Shown: positions 47,200-61,707, counted from the stretch's first letter. The stretch: 64,000 bases of DNA from Laburnicola sp. R22_1 (GCA_014281115.1 JACONQ010000018.1:1178001-1242000), one strand, 5' to 3'. The notes: generated by a model not told the origin, from the letters alone. Translations and numbers: made by a program.

Positions 47200-47664
47200 G
47201 TTAAGTATACCTATTTATTACGCTAGATAAGCTTATGAATAGAATAGAACTCTAGTATAGTTACTTTAATAGCTACTTTAATAGTAGCATTATATATTAT
47301 TAGTATATACTTTTAATAATAGTAAGTATTTCTTTAGAAATAATATTAATGACTAGATAGATAGTAGGGTATAGAGAGATAGTAGGAATTTTATTAAAGA
47401 CAACCTTAATATAGTAATAGAGCGATAGTGTATCTAGTATATAATATCCTTATTCTACTTATAAAAATAGTATATATTTATTAATATAATTTATATTGTT
47501 TGCGATAATTAGAATAGTAGAAAAGAAAGAAGGATAACTATAGCGTAGCAGCGCTAAACCCATTTTATCTCTCCCCTACTAAAGTTCTAAGTAGTCTCTT
47601 TATAAACATTGTACTTCTAGAAGCCTTATAGTAAAACTACTAATCTTGCTTAGTAGTTTAAATA
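47200..47664. repeat. Segment Y, inverted copy
   Basis: Inverted relative to about 28,000-28,460, and joined to an S1 copy at the same junction. No gene is supported. Confidence 0.5.
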
Positions 47665-47792
47665 CGCTTTTTTTATAATTACTTTCTTTACGCTCTTTTT
47701 AATTACTAAGTAAGAGGCTCTGCTTTTTTTGTTATGTTATTTAAGATTAAAGCCTTTGTTGTCCTACCCCTAGGTAGATAAATTAACGTCAC
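47665..47792. mobile_element. Short dispersed element S1, copy g (inverted)
   Basis: The reverse complement has the constant GTG..TTAATTTATCTACC side, the core TAGGGGTAGGACAACAAAGG, and the A-rich end. It was probably duplicated together with segment Y. Confidence 0.5.
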
Positions 47793-48395
47793 ATAGTCGC
47801 TAACCTAGACCTTTACTATATAAAAATATATATATTCTTCTAGTTCTTATTCTTAATAATTGCAAGCACTTTATATCTAAACTAGTGTAAGGCAATCTAT
47901 ATTCTAAGGCTTATTCTACTAATTTTAGGCTCCTGCTTACTAAGATCTATATTCTCCTTAATATAGCAATCTAATTCTATAGTAGCTATCTATAGATCCT
48001 TAGTGTAATAGTCCTGTGCCGGCCTTCCTGCTAAGCACACTCTATTACCTTTCTTTTACATCCTATTTCCCCCTATCTACGCCTTTTACCTTCCTAAAGG
48101 CGCCTTTTCTAGTTAGTGTCAGTATGTAGTTAGCGTAGGCATATGCCCTATGCTACCCTTTATATAAGAAAGGGCCTCCTATATCTCTTTTTTATCTATT
48201 ATTTTAGAATAGTATTAATTTAATTAGCTTTTTTAACTATTCTAGCTATCCTTAATAGGTTAGCCCTATAAGACTATATACTGCCCTTATATTATTCTAA
48301 AATTAACCTTTTTATTTAGCTATAAATAGCAATATAATATTTACTCCTCTCTTAAGACACTGCCTATAGGCAATTAAATTAGTAGAAGTTTTACT

Positions 48396-48990
48396 TTATT
48401 AGTTACTAGTTATACTAGGTAGTTATTATACTATACTAAGGTCTATAAAACCACTATTATAACTTCTCTACTTACTATAAGTAGGTAAGAATGTATTAGT
48501 TTATTAGTTACTAGTTATGCTAGGTAGTTATTATACTATACTAAGGTCTATAAGGCTACTATTATAACTTCTTTGTCTATTATAAGTAGGTAAAGGTATA
48601 TTAGTTTATTAGTTACTAGTTATATTAGGTAGTTATTGCACTATACTAAGGTCTATTAAGAGAGGCTACTTTTATACTTCTCTATCTACTATAAGTTAGT
48701 AAGAGTGTATTAGTTTATTAGTTACTAATTATACTAGATAGTTATTACACTACACTAAGATTTATTAAAAGAGGCTACTTTTACACTCCTTTACCTACTA
48801 TAAGTTAGTAAGGGTATATTAGTTTATTAGTTACTAGTTATACTAGACAATTACTATACTACGCTAAGGTTTATTAAAAGAAGCTACTTCTACACTTCTC
48901 TACTTACTATAAGTTAGTAAGGGTATATTAGTTTATTAGTTACTAGTTATACTAGGTAGTTACTACACTATACTAAAGTCTATTTAGACA
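48396..48990. repeat. Tandem repeat of 105-109 bp, about 5.5 units
   Basis: Units containing TTATTAGTTACTAGTTATAC start at 48,396, 48,501, 48,606, 48,715, 48,824 and 48,933. Spacing is 105, 105, 109, 109, 109, so two unit lengths are grouped in order, as expected from stepwise duplication. It sits between the probable LTR and gag, where leader repeats are common in retrotransposons. Confidence 0.8.
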
Positions 48991-49399
48991 GGCTGCCCTA
49001 AAAGTCCTAATATTTTAAAAATAATTAATAATTAATAATTAATAAATAGTAACTACTGCGCTACACTCTATAGAGCTAACTTACCTAATAACTACCTTCT
49101 AGCGCTATTATAGGAATGGCACAAGGCATAAAGCTAGGGGAATTAAAGATAAGTTACAGTAGTAATATAGAGGTTAAAGTTTCATATATTTTATTTTATA
49201 TTTTATTTCTTACCTAATCTTTTCTTAGCTTAGACTATGCGCTAGCTCGCACGCTATATAAGACTTGCTATTCTAGGTCTATTTACTATACTTTTTCTAC
49301 AACCCTACTTTGCTTAATCCTACTACTGTCTATACTATAGTAAGCTACTGCCCTTTTATCTAAAAGACCTCTCTAGCCTCTAGAGCGTTCCCTAAGTCC

Positions 49400-51950
49400 T
49401 TTTAATACAACTCTATAATAGATAATATAGTAGGAGATGTTTATATATACTCTAATAATAATAGTTTATATAATATTTATTATAAAATTCCTCTACTTAA
49501 TTCTACTAGTAATCTATTATCTATTAAGTATAGAAAGTAGTTTATAGCTGCTCTTAGGATAACTAGTTACTTTGCCCCTAGCCTTATAACAAAGAAAAGT
49601 ATTATTAAACTATTATAAAAGGTCTACTTTAATAGAATTTCTTATAAGACTTTTAAGTATAATTAAAATATTACTGCACTTAAAGCAGATTAGCTAGGTA
49701 ATAAATTTCTGCTAGTAGACTTTAAGTAGCTTACACACTAAGGCAAAGCTAAACCTAAAGCTACTAAGAAGTTTAGTATATTTTTAGTGCAATTTAAACT
49801 AGACTTATTACTTTAGTATAGCCTAGAAGTAAAATAATTACTTACTACCTATTAGCTTTAGGCTTAATATTGCTTTTATTAAGGCCTGCTTTTAGAGATA
49901 GTACTAGACTTAGTAGCTAGGGCTATTATAAAGTTTAAAGACAACCCTATATAGAAAAGTATTATTTAGGCTTTATATAAGCGCGCTAATATATTTAAAT
50001 AAGCTTTTACTATACTTAAGGTATAGATATCTTATACTATAATATATATAATAAAAGGAAGATCTTAATCCTAGTCTAATAGTGCTAATAACGCTACTAT
50101 TAGAGTAGACTTATTTACTCCTAATAAAGCTCTCTTTTCTATTAAAGATACTTATAATCTATAGCACCGCACTTATATTTCCTTAAATAACTCTAGCCTA
50201 AAAATACCTAATTTACTATATAGTTTACACTGCCCTTATATAGCTAAGTAAAGCTTATTCTACCTAGTTACTCCCTAGCGTGCGCCCTAATATTTGTCTT
50301 ATTATTTGCCCTAGCTTATAGTACCTACTCTATATCTAGATAAAACTCTTTACTACTTTCTAGTACCTAAATATATATAAACTAAGCTCGCTAATAGTAA
50401 TTAAATAGATATACCCTAAAGTAGACACGCTATTATTACCTCTAGTATATTTAAGCTAGAATACTCTGCAAAGCTACCTAATATTAATAGGTACTATAGA
50501 AAAGATTAACCTAGCCCTAATATTAAAGATTAGTTAAAGAGTATATATAATAAGCTTTAGGTAAATGTCGACTATTACTAAGGTAATAACTATATAGAAA
50601 ATTAAGGTAATTTTATAAAACGTATATTTAGCTACCTTAAAGGCGCGCTTTAAGAGGCTGCGTAAAATTAGTATTAAATAAATTAGACCTTTAATAAAAA
50701 TTATAGACTTATATTACTTTTTAAATTCCTAGAAAAGACGTATTATAATTCCTTTACTCCCTAATAGACATGTAAGAAGTTTTATAAGCTCTTTCTCTTT
50801 AATAGAATAAACATCTAGATATTTTTATAGGCTTTTAAAAGTCTCGTTAGAAAGGGTAGACTAGATATAAAGATCTAGAAAGACAAATTATAATTTAAGT
50901 TAACTAGAAGTCTTAAGTTAATACTTTAAAAAGAGATAAAAGATTCTAATATTAACTACCTAGTAATTAAACGCTAGATAACTATAGCTAGCTATACTGT
51001 CTAAGACAATAATATAATAAATCCTTTCTAGGCGTATATAAAGACTCCTTTTAAGGTATTACCTTTTAGATTAATACTCTTATATATATTAACTAAAAAA
51101 CAAACACCCTATTTTAGACCTACTTCTCTCTTTTTAACTCTTTATAATTAGACTAAGGTATAATATATTAAGAATAACGCCTACTTTAGCTATAGTAAAA
51201 AGCTAGGAGGTAGATACTTATACTACTACCTTAAGGCAGCTATATAAGCAAATATAGAAGTAGAGAATAATCTTAATTTAACTAAACTTAGTATTTTCTA
51301 CTACTCTAATTTAAAGACAAATAATTTATTAGATAATAAGGCTATAAATATATACTATTAGACTACTCTAACTTAGTAGCTTATATAGAAGCTACTAAAC
51401 TAATTAATCTAGATAAACTATAATTTTAACTGTATAATATAGATGCTAAACTAAAATTGCTGCCTATAGATAATAAAATAGTAAGGGTTTCTAAACTATT
51501 TAGAGGCCTCAATTTAGTTATGCTAGTGCAAATTATATTCTAAGGGTTAGCTTTTAGGTTATAAGCCTTAATAGATACTAGTGCTAGCGCTTATAACTTT
51601 ATTACTTTAAGGTATATAAAAGTAGTATAAAAATAGCTTAAAGCTAAACTCTTCTACCTAAAGACACTAATCTCCTTTAGGAACTTTATAGGGAAGAGAA
51701 GCGTAAAAGGAGACACTTATTTTATAGCCTAGCTTAACATTAATAGACGTAGTATTACTATATAGTTTATTTTTTATAACATAGGGGACTATAATCTTAT
51801 TATTAGTAGGAAGTTTTTTAAGTAAGGTAACTGCCTAGTTAACGCTTAGGACTGCCGCCTTTATTAGAAAGATAATAAGAATCTAACCTTTGCTAGCAAC
51901 CTTATCCTACTATAGACTTTTCTCCTACCTAATCCTTCCTACTAAGATAA
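49400..51950 (+). pseudogene. Gypsy gag and protease remnant
   Basis: Plus-strand coding remnant with many TAA/TAG stops. The protease motif reads LIDTSASAYN at about 51,565-51,600 (G to S at the third active-site residue), and GDYNLIIGRKFF follows, typical of the retropepsin C-terminal part. The upstream gag-like part is recognised mainly by its homology to the other gypsy copy. Not functional. Confidence 0.6.
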
Positions 51951-51951
51951 C

Positions 51952-52190
51952 TATGGCAAAAAGTGAGCACTCACGCGATTTTTACAATACACTCCCTAGT
52001 TTCTTAAGACTAAAGCTAAAGAAAGTAAAGAAGAGTATGCCTTACTATTTTGCTAAATTCTTTATACTCTATACCTAGTCTACTAGCACTAGAAAAGGGC
52101 GCAACTCTAGTGCTGTTTTCTCCTTAGTATATGGAGCGCTCTCGAGTCTATGTCTATAATAGGACCCACGAAAGCGCTTACTTAACAGCA
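51952..52190. mobile_element. Second copy of the small TTATGGCAAAAA element, partial
   Basis: It begins TATGGCAAAAAGTGAGCAC and can be aligned with 31,083 onward for about 130 bp, through CCTAGTTTCTTAAGACTAAAG. The far end is not recognisable. It interrupts the gypsy element just after the protease. Confidence 0.5.
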
Positions 52191-52255
52191 GTTTGCTCGC
52201 TTTAAAAAGCTTCTAAATCTTAAGGATATAAGTAGACTTATTATAAAGAGAGTAT

Positions 52256-52367
52256 GTGTTATTAAATTATCTACCTAGGAGTAGAACGACAAAGGCTTTT
52301 ATCTTAAATAACATGACTAAAAAAGCAGAGCCCCCTACTTAGTAACTAATAAGAGTGTAAAAAGGTA
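52256..52367. mobile_element. Short dispersed element S1, copy h (112 bp, 13-bp TSD)
   Basis: ATAAAGAGAGTAT at 52,243-52,255 and ATAAAGAGAGCAT at 52,368-52,380 flank it, differing by one transition. It begins GTGTTATTAAATTATC and contains the family core. Confidence 0.7.
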
Positions 52368-52380
52368 ATAAAGAGAGCAT

Positions 52381-55300
52381 AAGTTATAAATTAATTATAA
52401 ATTTAAGCTTTATAGAGCTACTACCTAATTAGTAGACTTATATAAACAAGTTTCTAATATTAAACTTAATAAGCGCAAACTAACGCCTATTTAATATATG
52501 TGATCTAAAGCAAATCTAGCTAATTACTTCTTTAAGAGAATATTAAATAGCTTATTAAGAAACTTATGCTAGTTTACTATTATAATAGCTTAATAAGTGT
52601 ATAAAATATTATAAGTAGTTTTATAATGCTTAGGACTAGGTTTCTCTTAATTAGTCTAGCTATAGTAAGAAGCTTTCTTTAGGTTTATTAGTTCCTCTAG
52701 TAAGATATAAAGAGATAATTCTCTCTCTAAATTAATATTATTATTACTAAAGAAGTTATTATCCTTAGCCTAAGATTAGGGCTGCTTAATAGATAGTGTA
52801 ATATTCTTAAGCAGTTTATTAAATAGATTAGAGCTAGCAGCTAGAGGCCCTAAATAATTAGCACTATGCTAGAGAAAGTTCTATAGCAGGGATAAAGGAC
52901 TTTTAAGCAGTTTAAACATCCTATCTACTATTCTAGTAAGCGAAACTAGTAGTCCTAAAGCGATTATAAGAACTAAGCGGTTAATTACTAACTATTAAAG
53001 CGCGCTAAGTTAAATAATTCTTAAGATTTATACTACACTAGTTAAATAGACCTCTAAAATTCAATAGCTTTTAAGATTATTATTATTAATTATTAGAAGA
53101 AGTATAGTGCTTAAGTTATACTTAAACATTATTAACAAAAGTACTAGTATTAGCTATTTTAGGGGCTTAATAATTAGTTACTAGAAAGTCGCGTTAATTA
53201 GAATTATGAGCTGCAAAGTTAAAGATAGATTTAAATTTTATATAATTAGCTAACTAAGATAAACCTTAATTAGAAACAATTAGACAACTCTAATTCTTTT
53301 AAATAATTAACGCTAAGAATTAAGTATAAGCAATAATATCTCTTTTTAGATATGTAATAGAATTAACTAGATCTATAATTTTTTAATAAAAGGGTATACC
53401 TATTTCTTAATTAAATTAAGTAGTTAATGTGCTAACCTATCTAGTTAAGTCTAAAACGCGCACTATAATATTCTTTAAGGGCAATAATTATGCAGTCTTT
53501 ATTAAAGTAGATTAAGCTTTGCTTAAGAGAGTGTAATAATTAATTATAGCTAGAGTATTAGACTTGCGCTTTAATAAGTTACTAGTTGCTTAAGCAACTT
53601 ATTTCTTTAATAACTAAAACTAAGTAATCTTGCGCAAAGTAAAAGTAAGTAGGTAAAATAAATTATAAACACTAGTAATCTAAGCGGATTACTGCGCGTT
53701 AATTATAGCTATAGGGACACTAATATATTAATTAGAAAGTTAGTTAATTAACTAAATTGTAATTATATAACCTGATAACGCAAGTTAACTAGTCTAAGTA
53801 GTACTATACTAAAGATCTTAACTCTATAAAGTATAATTAAGCATTAACACAGGATAATTTGTGTTATAGGACAGAAGCGCTTAATTAAATAGACTTATTT
53901 AAGTAAGATTAATCTAATCTATAGGGGTATTCTTAACTAGTGTAATAGCGCTATAATCTCCTAAAGAATACTAGTGCTTACTATCCTTACCTAAGAGAAG
54001 ATTAAGTGACAAAGCACTATCCTTCTTTATCTTTTTTTTACTTAAGTATATTTTTAAGCAATGTTTAAAACACTTTATAAGATTAGGATAAGAAGATTAA
54101 TACTATCTAGATTATTAAATAATTAGAAAAAGTATAAATAATTATATACTAAATTGTTATTTGCCTAACACTAAACAAACTAGTAAGCTTTTTCTTTAAG
54201 CTTCTTAGATCTAGAGAGTGTTAGTAAAGAAGAATTACTAAAGAGAATTAGAATTTTATATAAAGGCTTATATATATAACTAAATGCATAATAATAATAA
54301 TAAGTATTTAAGTATTTACTTAATATATTCTTAAAACACCTACTATTTAAGCTACTAGAAAGACTAGATTTAAAGCATCTAATATATAAATACCTATACT
54401 TAGGGCTATATATTTAAGTAGAAGCTAAACTAAGCTTATCCTTTTTACTCTTCTTATTTATAGGAGATTTAGAATTAATTATAGACTTAGCTTTGCTTAA
54501 AGGTTTAGCTATAGGGACAACTTAATTATTATCTTTTAACTTTAAAGTTTCCTTACAAGATTAGGTAGGCTCCTTAATAGGCTTAGATTGCTTAGACGTT
54601 GTAGTTTAAGCGCGTTTTTATTTTATTGCCTTTTTCTTAGTTATTATATATGTGCTTAAAGGATTAGCAAAGCCCTTACTAGGAGCCTATTATAATAGGC
54701 AACTAAAGCAGCATATTCAAAAGGAAAGTTAAGTAATTTATTCTTACAATTCTTTAGTCTTACACTTAAGCTTTTATTAATAGAGTTTTGCTTAAAATTT
54801 TATAGACTTATAAATTAATATATTATGTATATTCTAGTTAATAGTTAATAATTATTAAGCAGCAAATAGAGGGTAGGGCAATTAACTTACTCCTATAGAA
54901 AAACTAACTAGGAGAACTAAGAGAAGAGATAGAGAGTAAATACGTAGAGTTTTTATTATTAATAAAAGGCTATTATAGGCTTATATAACTACAAACGCTT
55001 AAGTTACGCTATTGTAAGTATTTTGTTACTTAGTTAGGTACTTAATTTATAAGCTAATTAAAGATAGGATTATTTTAAGCCTTATTGCGTAAGTAGGCGC
55101 GCTGCTTGTATAGCCTACCAAAAGGGTGTATCATAAAAATAAGGCTCTAACTAGGTATAATTATATGCCTATAATTATATAAGTAGTACTATTTTAGCTC
55201 TGCTCCTTTTTATAAGTATATATATAGTTTAGCCCTTTAGCCTCTTTTTCTATATAGTAAGCTTATCTACTTCGCTCACCAAATCTAAGATTCTAGCTCG

Positions 55301-56247
55301 TTTTCCTTTGTTAATAATGCTACCTAATAGGATAGTCTACTTAATAAGTAGGACTATATCTACTAAATAACTTGCTTATTAAAAGCTAACTAAAGAATTT
55401 CTAAGGAAATCTCTATTTAACTTCCTAGCCCTACTATTTTAGTTATTAGAACGTACTTAAAGGCTTACTAAAAACTAAGCTATAAGAACGCCTTTAATAA
55501 AAATAGTAGCGTAGATACTATATAGCTGCCTTTTTTAAATAAAGAACTATTAGATAATAAATTGCCTTTTAGTTACTCTATCCCTACTGCTAAAAAGGCT
55601 ACTAGTAAAACTAATCTCTAGGAATTATATAGTAGAATCTAGGTCTTACTCCTAACTCTAGACCTAAAGACTATAAACTTACTAGAGAAGCTAATCTATA
55701 GATTAGACAGCTCTTACTAATAGAATTAACTGTTTAATTAAAACTATCCTAGCTAGAATAATCTAGATTAGCACCTTTCTGCCCTACTAAATTACTAATA
55801 TAGAAAGAAAACTTAGTATTACTTACTATAGTAATAACCTAGAAGATTATAACGCTGCCTACTATAATAGTAGATTAGAAGATAAAAAGCCTATCTATTA
55901 TAATAACCTTTCTAATAATAACCCTAAATTTACTAACCTAATTAACTCTAAGTCTAACTTCTTATAGAAAGAATGCTTAGGCAATAAATTAGATAGTAAA
56001 CTGCCTAATAAAATCTTCTAGAACGCTAACAATTAGGAGCTACCCCTTAACTACTAGTTCTTAATTTAATCTACTAGTTACCTAACTTATTCTGCCCCTA
56101 GGGGTACCCTAAGATATAGAAGCAGGTAGCCTAGTTTACTACTAGTTAAGTAGCTTCCTAGCTAGCTCACTACGCGCAGGCACCTGTTGCTTTTAGTGCC
56201 TTTGCCCCTAGCTATTTAACTCCCTAGCTAGCTAGCTTATTACTAGT
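52381..56247. repeat. Unassigned RIP-degraded repeat DNA
   Basis: No gene or recognisable domain is supported. It is AT-rich with frequent TAA/TAG in all frames. Around 55.3-56.2 kb a plus-strand frame broken mainly by TAG/TAA suggests old transposon coding sequence, lying outside the copia LTRs that begin at 56,248. Confidence 0.4.
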
Positions 56248-56420
56248 TGTCGCAAGAGCCTGAATCCTTAGCGCTCTATGCGCTAAGCCTAGGCAAGGAT
56301 TATAAATATACTTATATCTATGCTTCTTAGTATATATATAGATAGTCTAGCCTTCTTTTTTAGAAGCTAGTAGTCTAACAATAAATTACCTAAATCTATC
56401 TTTTCTAACTATCTTTAATA
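56248..56420 (+). repeat. 5' LTR of the copia element
   Basis: It starts TGTCGCAAGAGCCTGAATCC and ends CTTTAATA. It aligns end to end with 63,237-63,408. The TG start is intact; the CA end has become TA. Confidence 0.8.
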
Positions 56421-57499
56421 GTTATAAGTCTAGCGTTTTAAGAACGTAATTAATTCCTCTATATAATTAAGCACTAGAAAATAATTTTAAACACTTTAAT
56501 CTACTTAATAACTTAAGCTTACTATTATAAATAAGGTAGCTTTTTTACTAACTTTACCTACTACCTTAAAGATTATATAAGCTAGCTAACCTAATATATC
56601 TAGCTCTAATTTTACGCTATATAAAAAGGCGTATAGAAGATAGTAAATTTAAAAGCACCTAATACTCTAATTATAATAGCTACTACTCTAACGCTCCTAA
56701 TAATACCTAAATCTACTAATAATAATAAAGCTGCTTAGTAGTGCTAGCTGCAAATCTTTAAGTACAAAGCTCTTATAAGCAACTAGGCAATAAAGTCTTA
56801 GCGCCTCTAAAGCCTTTAGATATAGGTTAGCAGATCTATCTCTTTAAAGCTCTTAACACCTACTAGTTAAGCTTAGAACTTCTTCTATACTTTAGAAGCT
56901 TATATAATACCTAAAGGTCAAGCTTACTCTAGCTAATACTACTATAAAGAATTTAGTATATATATAGTATTATAATTACTTAAATAAGGCGTGCCATAGA
57001 ACTATAAATTCTAAGAGCTAGTATACTAAATAGAACACCTTATATATACGCGCTAAAATATATAGCATTAAAGTAGTAAATAGTAAGCTTACCATTTAGA
57101 ACTTTTTAAAAGCAATTACTATAAAGCCTACACTAAATTAGGGGCGCTTTATATAGTAATTTATTATTTAGAACTTAGTGTTTAGAAAGAAGATTCTAAT
57201 ACTTACTAAGGTAGGAAGGATCTTTTTAGCGATACTATAGTAGTAGACACTAAGCTTAGGCTCTAGAGGTAGTATATTTACTACGCTAAAAAGATTAACA
57301 CCTTAGTAAGCGTCTAAGAAAGCTAATAGCACTTTAAGAAGTTTTACTTTAAAATTATACTCCTATAAAAAAGTATCTTAGCCGCTCTATAGCTAGGTCC
57401 TAGTAGACTACTAGAAGCTCCTTTTAGCTATTAATAGTAAACTAATAATAATTAAACCTTTTAAGTATTAGAAAATTCTAGAATACCTCTACACTAATA

Positions 57500-60400
57500 A
57501 GTACTAAGCGCTTTAAATAGCCCTTAGTAAAAAGGGACACGTTATCTCTAATAGTAGAGAAGTTTAGTTCCTAGGCAATATTACTACTACCCTTATTAAT
57601 CTAGTACTCTTAGTAAATAAGAAGAGCGTAGGAGTATACTCTACTATAGACTTTAGCACTTACCTACTCTTAGTAAGTATAATACTTAATAATAGCGCAG
57701 CACTATACTTTATTATTAATAAGGAGCTGCTTATTCTAGGTACTTTTAAAAAGACTATTAGTTTAGAAATAGTTAAGGCTAGTACGTAGGCATTCCCTAT
57801 TATAGGGAGGGATAATTACTTGCTTAAAAAAGTAATTAATAAGAAGTATAAAGAGCGCACAGAAGATCTGCTATTAAAAGATATTATAGTAGTTAAGAAA
57901 TTTTATCTTAATATTATTTCTAAAGCTTATCTACTTACTAAAGGTATATAGTACCTTAGATTAGATAACATGCTTTATATAGATAGGCTAAGCTAAAGTA
58001 TTATACTAGCTAAGCTTAGACGTAAGCATAACCTTACTTTTATTAAATATAAGCCTCTTACCTTTTACTCTGCAATTATAAGCGTAATACCTACTAATAT
58101 ATTGCGCAGATCTTAGATAATATACCTATACATTAACACTCCTAAGCTCTAGTATATATAATTAGGTTACCTAGGCCCTAAAGCTCTATAAACACTTATA
58201 TAATTAGCGCAAAATATAAAAATTAAGGAACCTACTAGACTAAAGTATAAATACTATACCTTTACTTATACAAAGTAAGTAATTTTGCGTAAGCTAAAGA
58301 AGTAATTACTATATCTATACTAGCGAATTGCTTAGAATCTTTTAATATACTAATAGGTTGTCTAAAGAAAGACTAGTTTCTTTTAATTAAAAATAATTAT
58401 AGTAGAAAGCTCTATATAGTAATACTATATTTTAAGATACTTATAGAAACTATAAAAGTCTTTATATACTTTATAAGCTTCCTATAAATAAGGTATAAGC
58501 TTAAAATAGTTAAAATTACCTAGGATAATAATACTACAACGCTTCTATAGTATAGCAAATCTAACTTTTAGGAGTAGATAGATAAGTAGGAGATTAAGAT
58601 TAAGCCTACACCTTTTTATACCTATAAGCTTAATAGTAGAGTAAAAAAGTAGGCTAAAAAATTATTATAAAAGTAATTAAGATAAAAAGCAGCGCAAACC
58701 TACTAAAGAAGCTCTAGATAAAAATAGTTCTAGCTAGCGTAGTGCTTTATAATATAAGCCCCTTATATACTTATTATATACGCTTACTAAATAAAGTGCT
58801 TAATAAATAGTTTAGGCAGTACTTTAAGTACTATAAGCCTAAGTAGGTAAGGTATATTATAGCTAATCTTAGGCTAGATTAGAGTAGTATATACGCATAT
58901 AGCTACTATATATATCTTCTAAATAGAGAGCGCGTAGTAGAGCGTAATAAAAGAGACTTTAAAGTAATTCTTAGGGGCTATATTAGGTACTTAGTAGGCT
59001 ATAAAGCTTCTAATATCTATAGAATATAGATTTCTATACTTAAATAGGTTATTATAACGCGTAATATAACGTTTAATAAAAGGCTCTTTTGTAAAAATAA
59101 GAGTAAGAAGCTCCCTAAAAAAGAGGCTACCCTAATTCTTAACATCCTTATAAAAAATAAGATTAGGGACTTGGGTAAAACTTTTAATTAGCTATCTGCC
59201 TAGTTATATAAGTAATAGAGCACTTAAACTAGACTATTAAACCCTAAGTAAAAGCTTAGGAGTGCAACTTTATAAGATATAAAAATTTTAGCTAGCTAGC
59301 TAAGAGCTTGAATAAAAAATAAACTAGTAACTATGCGTATAAAAAGCTTAGCTAGTAAGATATAAAGAATTTGTATAAAACGTATAGAAATAAGGATAAA
59401 GCTACTTATTCTAAAGCTACTATCTAAGCTAGATACTTATAGAGAGCTTCTATAGAAAGTAAGAGAATAGCGTAATTAAGTAAGCAGTCCTTAGAAAGTA
59501 CACTTAACTAGAGAATTAGACTAATTATATATATAAGGAGCGATTTTCTAATAAAGTAAGCTAGGTAGCTCCTTATCTAAAGCTTAATCTAATATTACTA
59601 TTTTTGCACTATTGGGTAAGATAGATAGTTAGCTACTTTAAAGGCACTTATATACGTAGTGCGTATATAGACTACTAATATATTTAAGTAAAAGAATAAG
59701 AGGCTAGAATTTAGATAATTCTTTTTTAGGCCTAAGGGGTGCTAGAAATATAGGTGCGCACGCGCTACTATATATAAAAAGCGTAAGCTACTAGAATACT
59801 TTTATAACTTACTTTCTAAGAGTATAAGACACTTATAGCTAGAATAAATAGTATATTACTATATATATAGTAATTGCTACTACTCTATTTAGATAGCTAA
59901 AAGCTCTATTATAAAGTAGGCAAGGTATATATAGAGATAACCTACTAAAAGCGCTAATAAAATAGTGTAATCTTTACACTTACTTATATAAACAGCTCTT
60001 TATATAAGTAGCAAATAGAAAGATTACTATGCTTAATAGTAAAGATATTTAGAAGAAGATTAAAAGTGCGTAGGTAGGTAGCTACCTACTTTCTCTTAAG
60101 CAAGTATTTATATACAAATTTAATTAAGATAGTTACTTTATTAAATATAAAGCTTATCTAGTTATATAAGAAGATTTTTAGAATATAAATTTACTCTAGT
60201 TAACTTATACTACTACACTTGCAGCGTAATCTTTTACCTAGCTATAGTAATTACTACAAAATTTAATATAGAGATTTAGCAGTTTACTATAGTAGGGGCC
60301 TTTCCTAACACTTAGGTTAATAGTAATATATTAGTGCTCTGCAAGCTCCTAAATAGTTATAAGAAGTCTAGAAAGTATATTAGGCTTAATAGGGCACTAT

Positions 60401-61400
60401 ATAGGCTGCGCAATTTGCTATTACTATAGTATAAAGAGTTCTCTAGTATACTATAGAAGCTTAGGCTTATTAAGTTAAAAGAAAAGCTATGCCTTTTCTA
60501 TAATAATAAGCAATAGATCCATTTACTCTTTTACGTTAATAATATCTTACTTATATATTATAAGAATAATAAGTCTACTACTTATAAGCTCCTTAATATT
60601 ATAAAGAAAGTATATAAGATTAAAAATTAAGGTAATATTAAGTAGTTTCTTAGGATTAGGATAATTCGCAATAAAGAGGCTCGCACAATCTCTTTAATCT
60701 ATAATATATATATTAATAAAATCACTAAGCGCTTTAAACTTATAAATATAGGAAGCTTCCTAGAAACTCCTATACCTATAGTAGAGCTACTAAAGAATAA
60801 TAATAAAGCTATAAAGTAGAATATTAAGCGCTACTAAGAGTATATTAGATTAGTTCTTTATACTACTATTATAATTAGACCTAATATAGCATTCGCTATC
60901 TTATAGCTCTTGTAGTTCTTAACTAACCTAAGCAAAAAGGACTTTAAAGCAGTTTATTAACTAATTATCTACTTATATAGAATAGGATACTAGGCAATTA
61001 AGTATAAGGAAAACACTAATATAAAGCTTACTATCTATAGAGACGCATCCTTTATAGATAATTCTAAATTATAATAATTATTATATAGATATATTATTAT
61101 ACTCTTTAAAGAAGCTATTGTATAGAAAGTAGCACATTAATTAATAGTAATAACCTTAATAACTAAAGCTAAGCTACTTATACTTAAGTATACACTAAAG
61201 AAGTTTATAGCGCTTAAACACTTATTTAAGGAAATTACCTTATAAATAGATAGTATATAGATAATCTTCTATAATAACTAGTAGATAATTAGGCTTATAG
61301 TAGGAGAGAATAAGAGAATAGCTACTTAGCTGCGCTATATAGATATTTAAAATATATAAATACGCTAGAAGCACGCTAAAAGCTCTTTTAAAGTGCTCTA
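57500..61400 (+). pseudogene. Copia pol remnant: integrase, reverse transcriptase, RNase H
   Basis: The integrase C-terminal region is seen near 58.97-59.07 kb (GYKASNIYRI, later TRNITFNKRL, matching the copia GY..xNIYR..RDVxF pattern). The reverse transcriptase box is at 60,532-60,543, reading YVNN where copia has YVDD. TIIIRPNIAFAI follows near 60.87 kb (copia TRPDIAFAV), then RDASFID near 61.04 kb and VITLITKAKLL near 61.15 kb for RNase H. Both box aspartates are changed by G-to-A in TpG context. Many TAA/TAG stops. Not functional. Confidence 0.75.
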
Positions 61401-61707
61401 CCTTCCTACTAGTAAAATAATTGCTAATAGGCTTACAAAGTACCTATTAAAGTATAAGTTTTTAAAGTTTAAGAAGTAGCTTAAGTTAGTTAATAAGTAT
61501 ATTAAGATTATAGAAGAAAATATTACAAAGAGTATAGAATTATAAGAAGTAAGAGAGTAAAAATTAGATATTATTTATAGAGAGGACATCTCCCTTTTCT
61601 AAAGAAAAGAAATCTAAATAACTAAAAAGTTAATAAGCTTGCTAAGTAGCTGCTTAATATACTAGTAACACACTAAAATAGCTATATTAATAAACTTATT
61701 ACTTTAG

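Larger units (their letters stand above)
47995..52255 (+). mobile_element. Ty3/gypsy element, plus strand, 5' part only
   Basis: Order: probable 5' LTR (about 47,995-48,390), a tandem leader repeat (48,396-48,990), a gag region (about 49.4-51.4 kb) and retropepsin (about 51.57 kb). The gag-protease part is homologous to 9.0-11.2 kb on the opposite strand. After about 51,950 it is interrupted by a small MITE-like element and S1 copy h. No reverse transcriptase follows, so the element is truncated or rearranged. Confidence 0.65.

Noticed and set aside
51890..52078. Plus-strand open frame of 62 codons
   Set aside because: It runs across the junction of the gypsy element and the small MITE-like insertion, so it is an accident of insertion.
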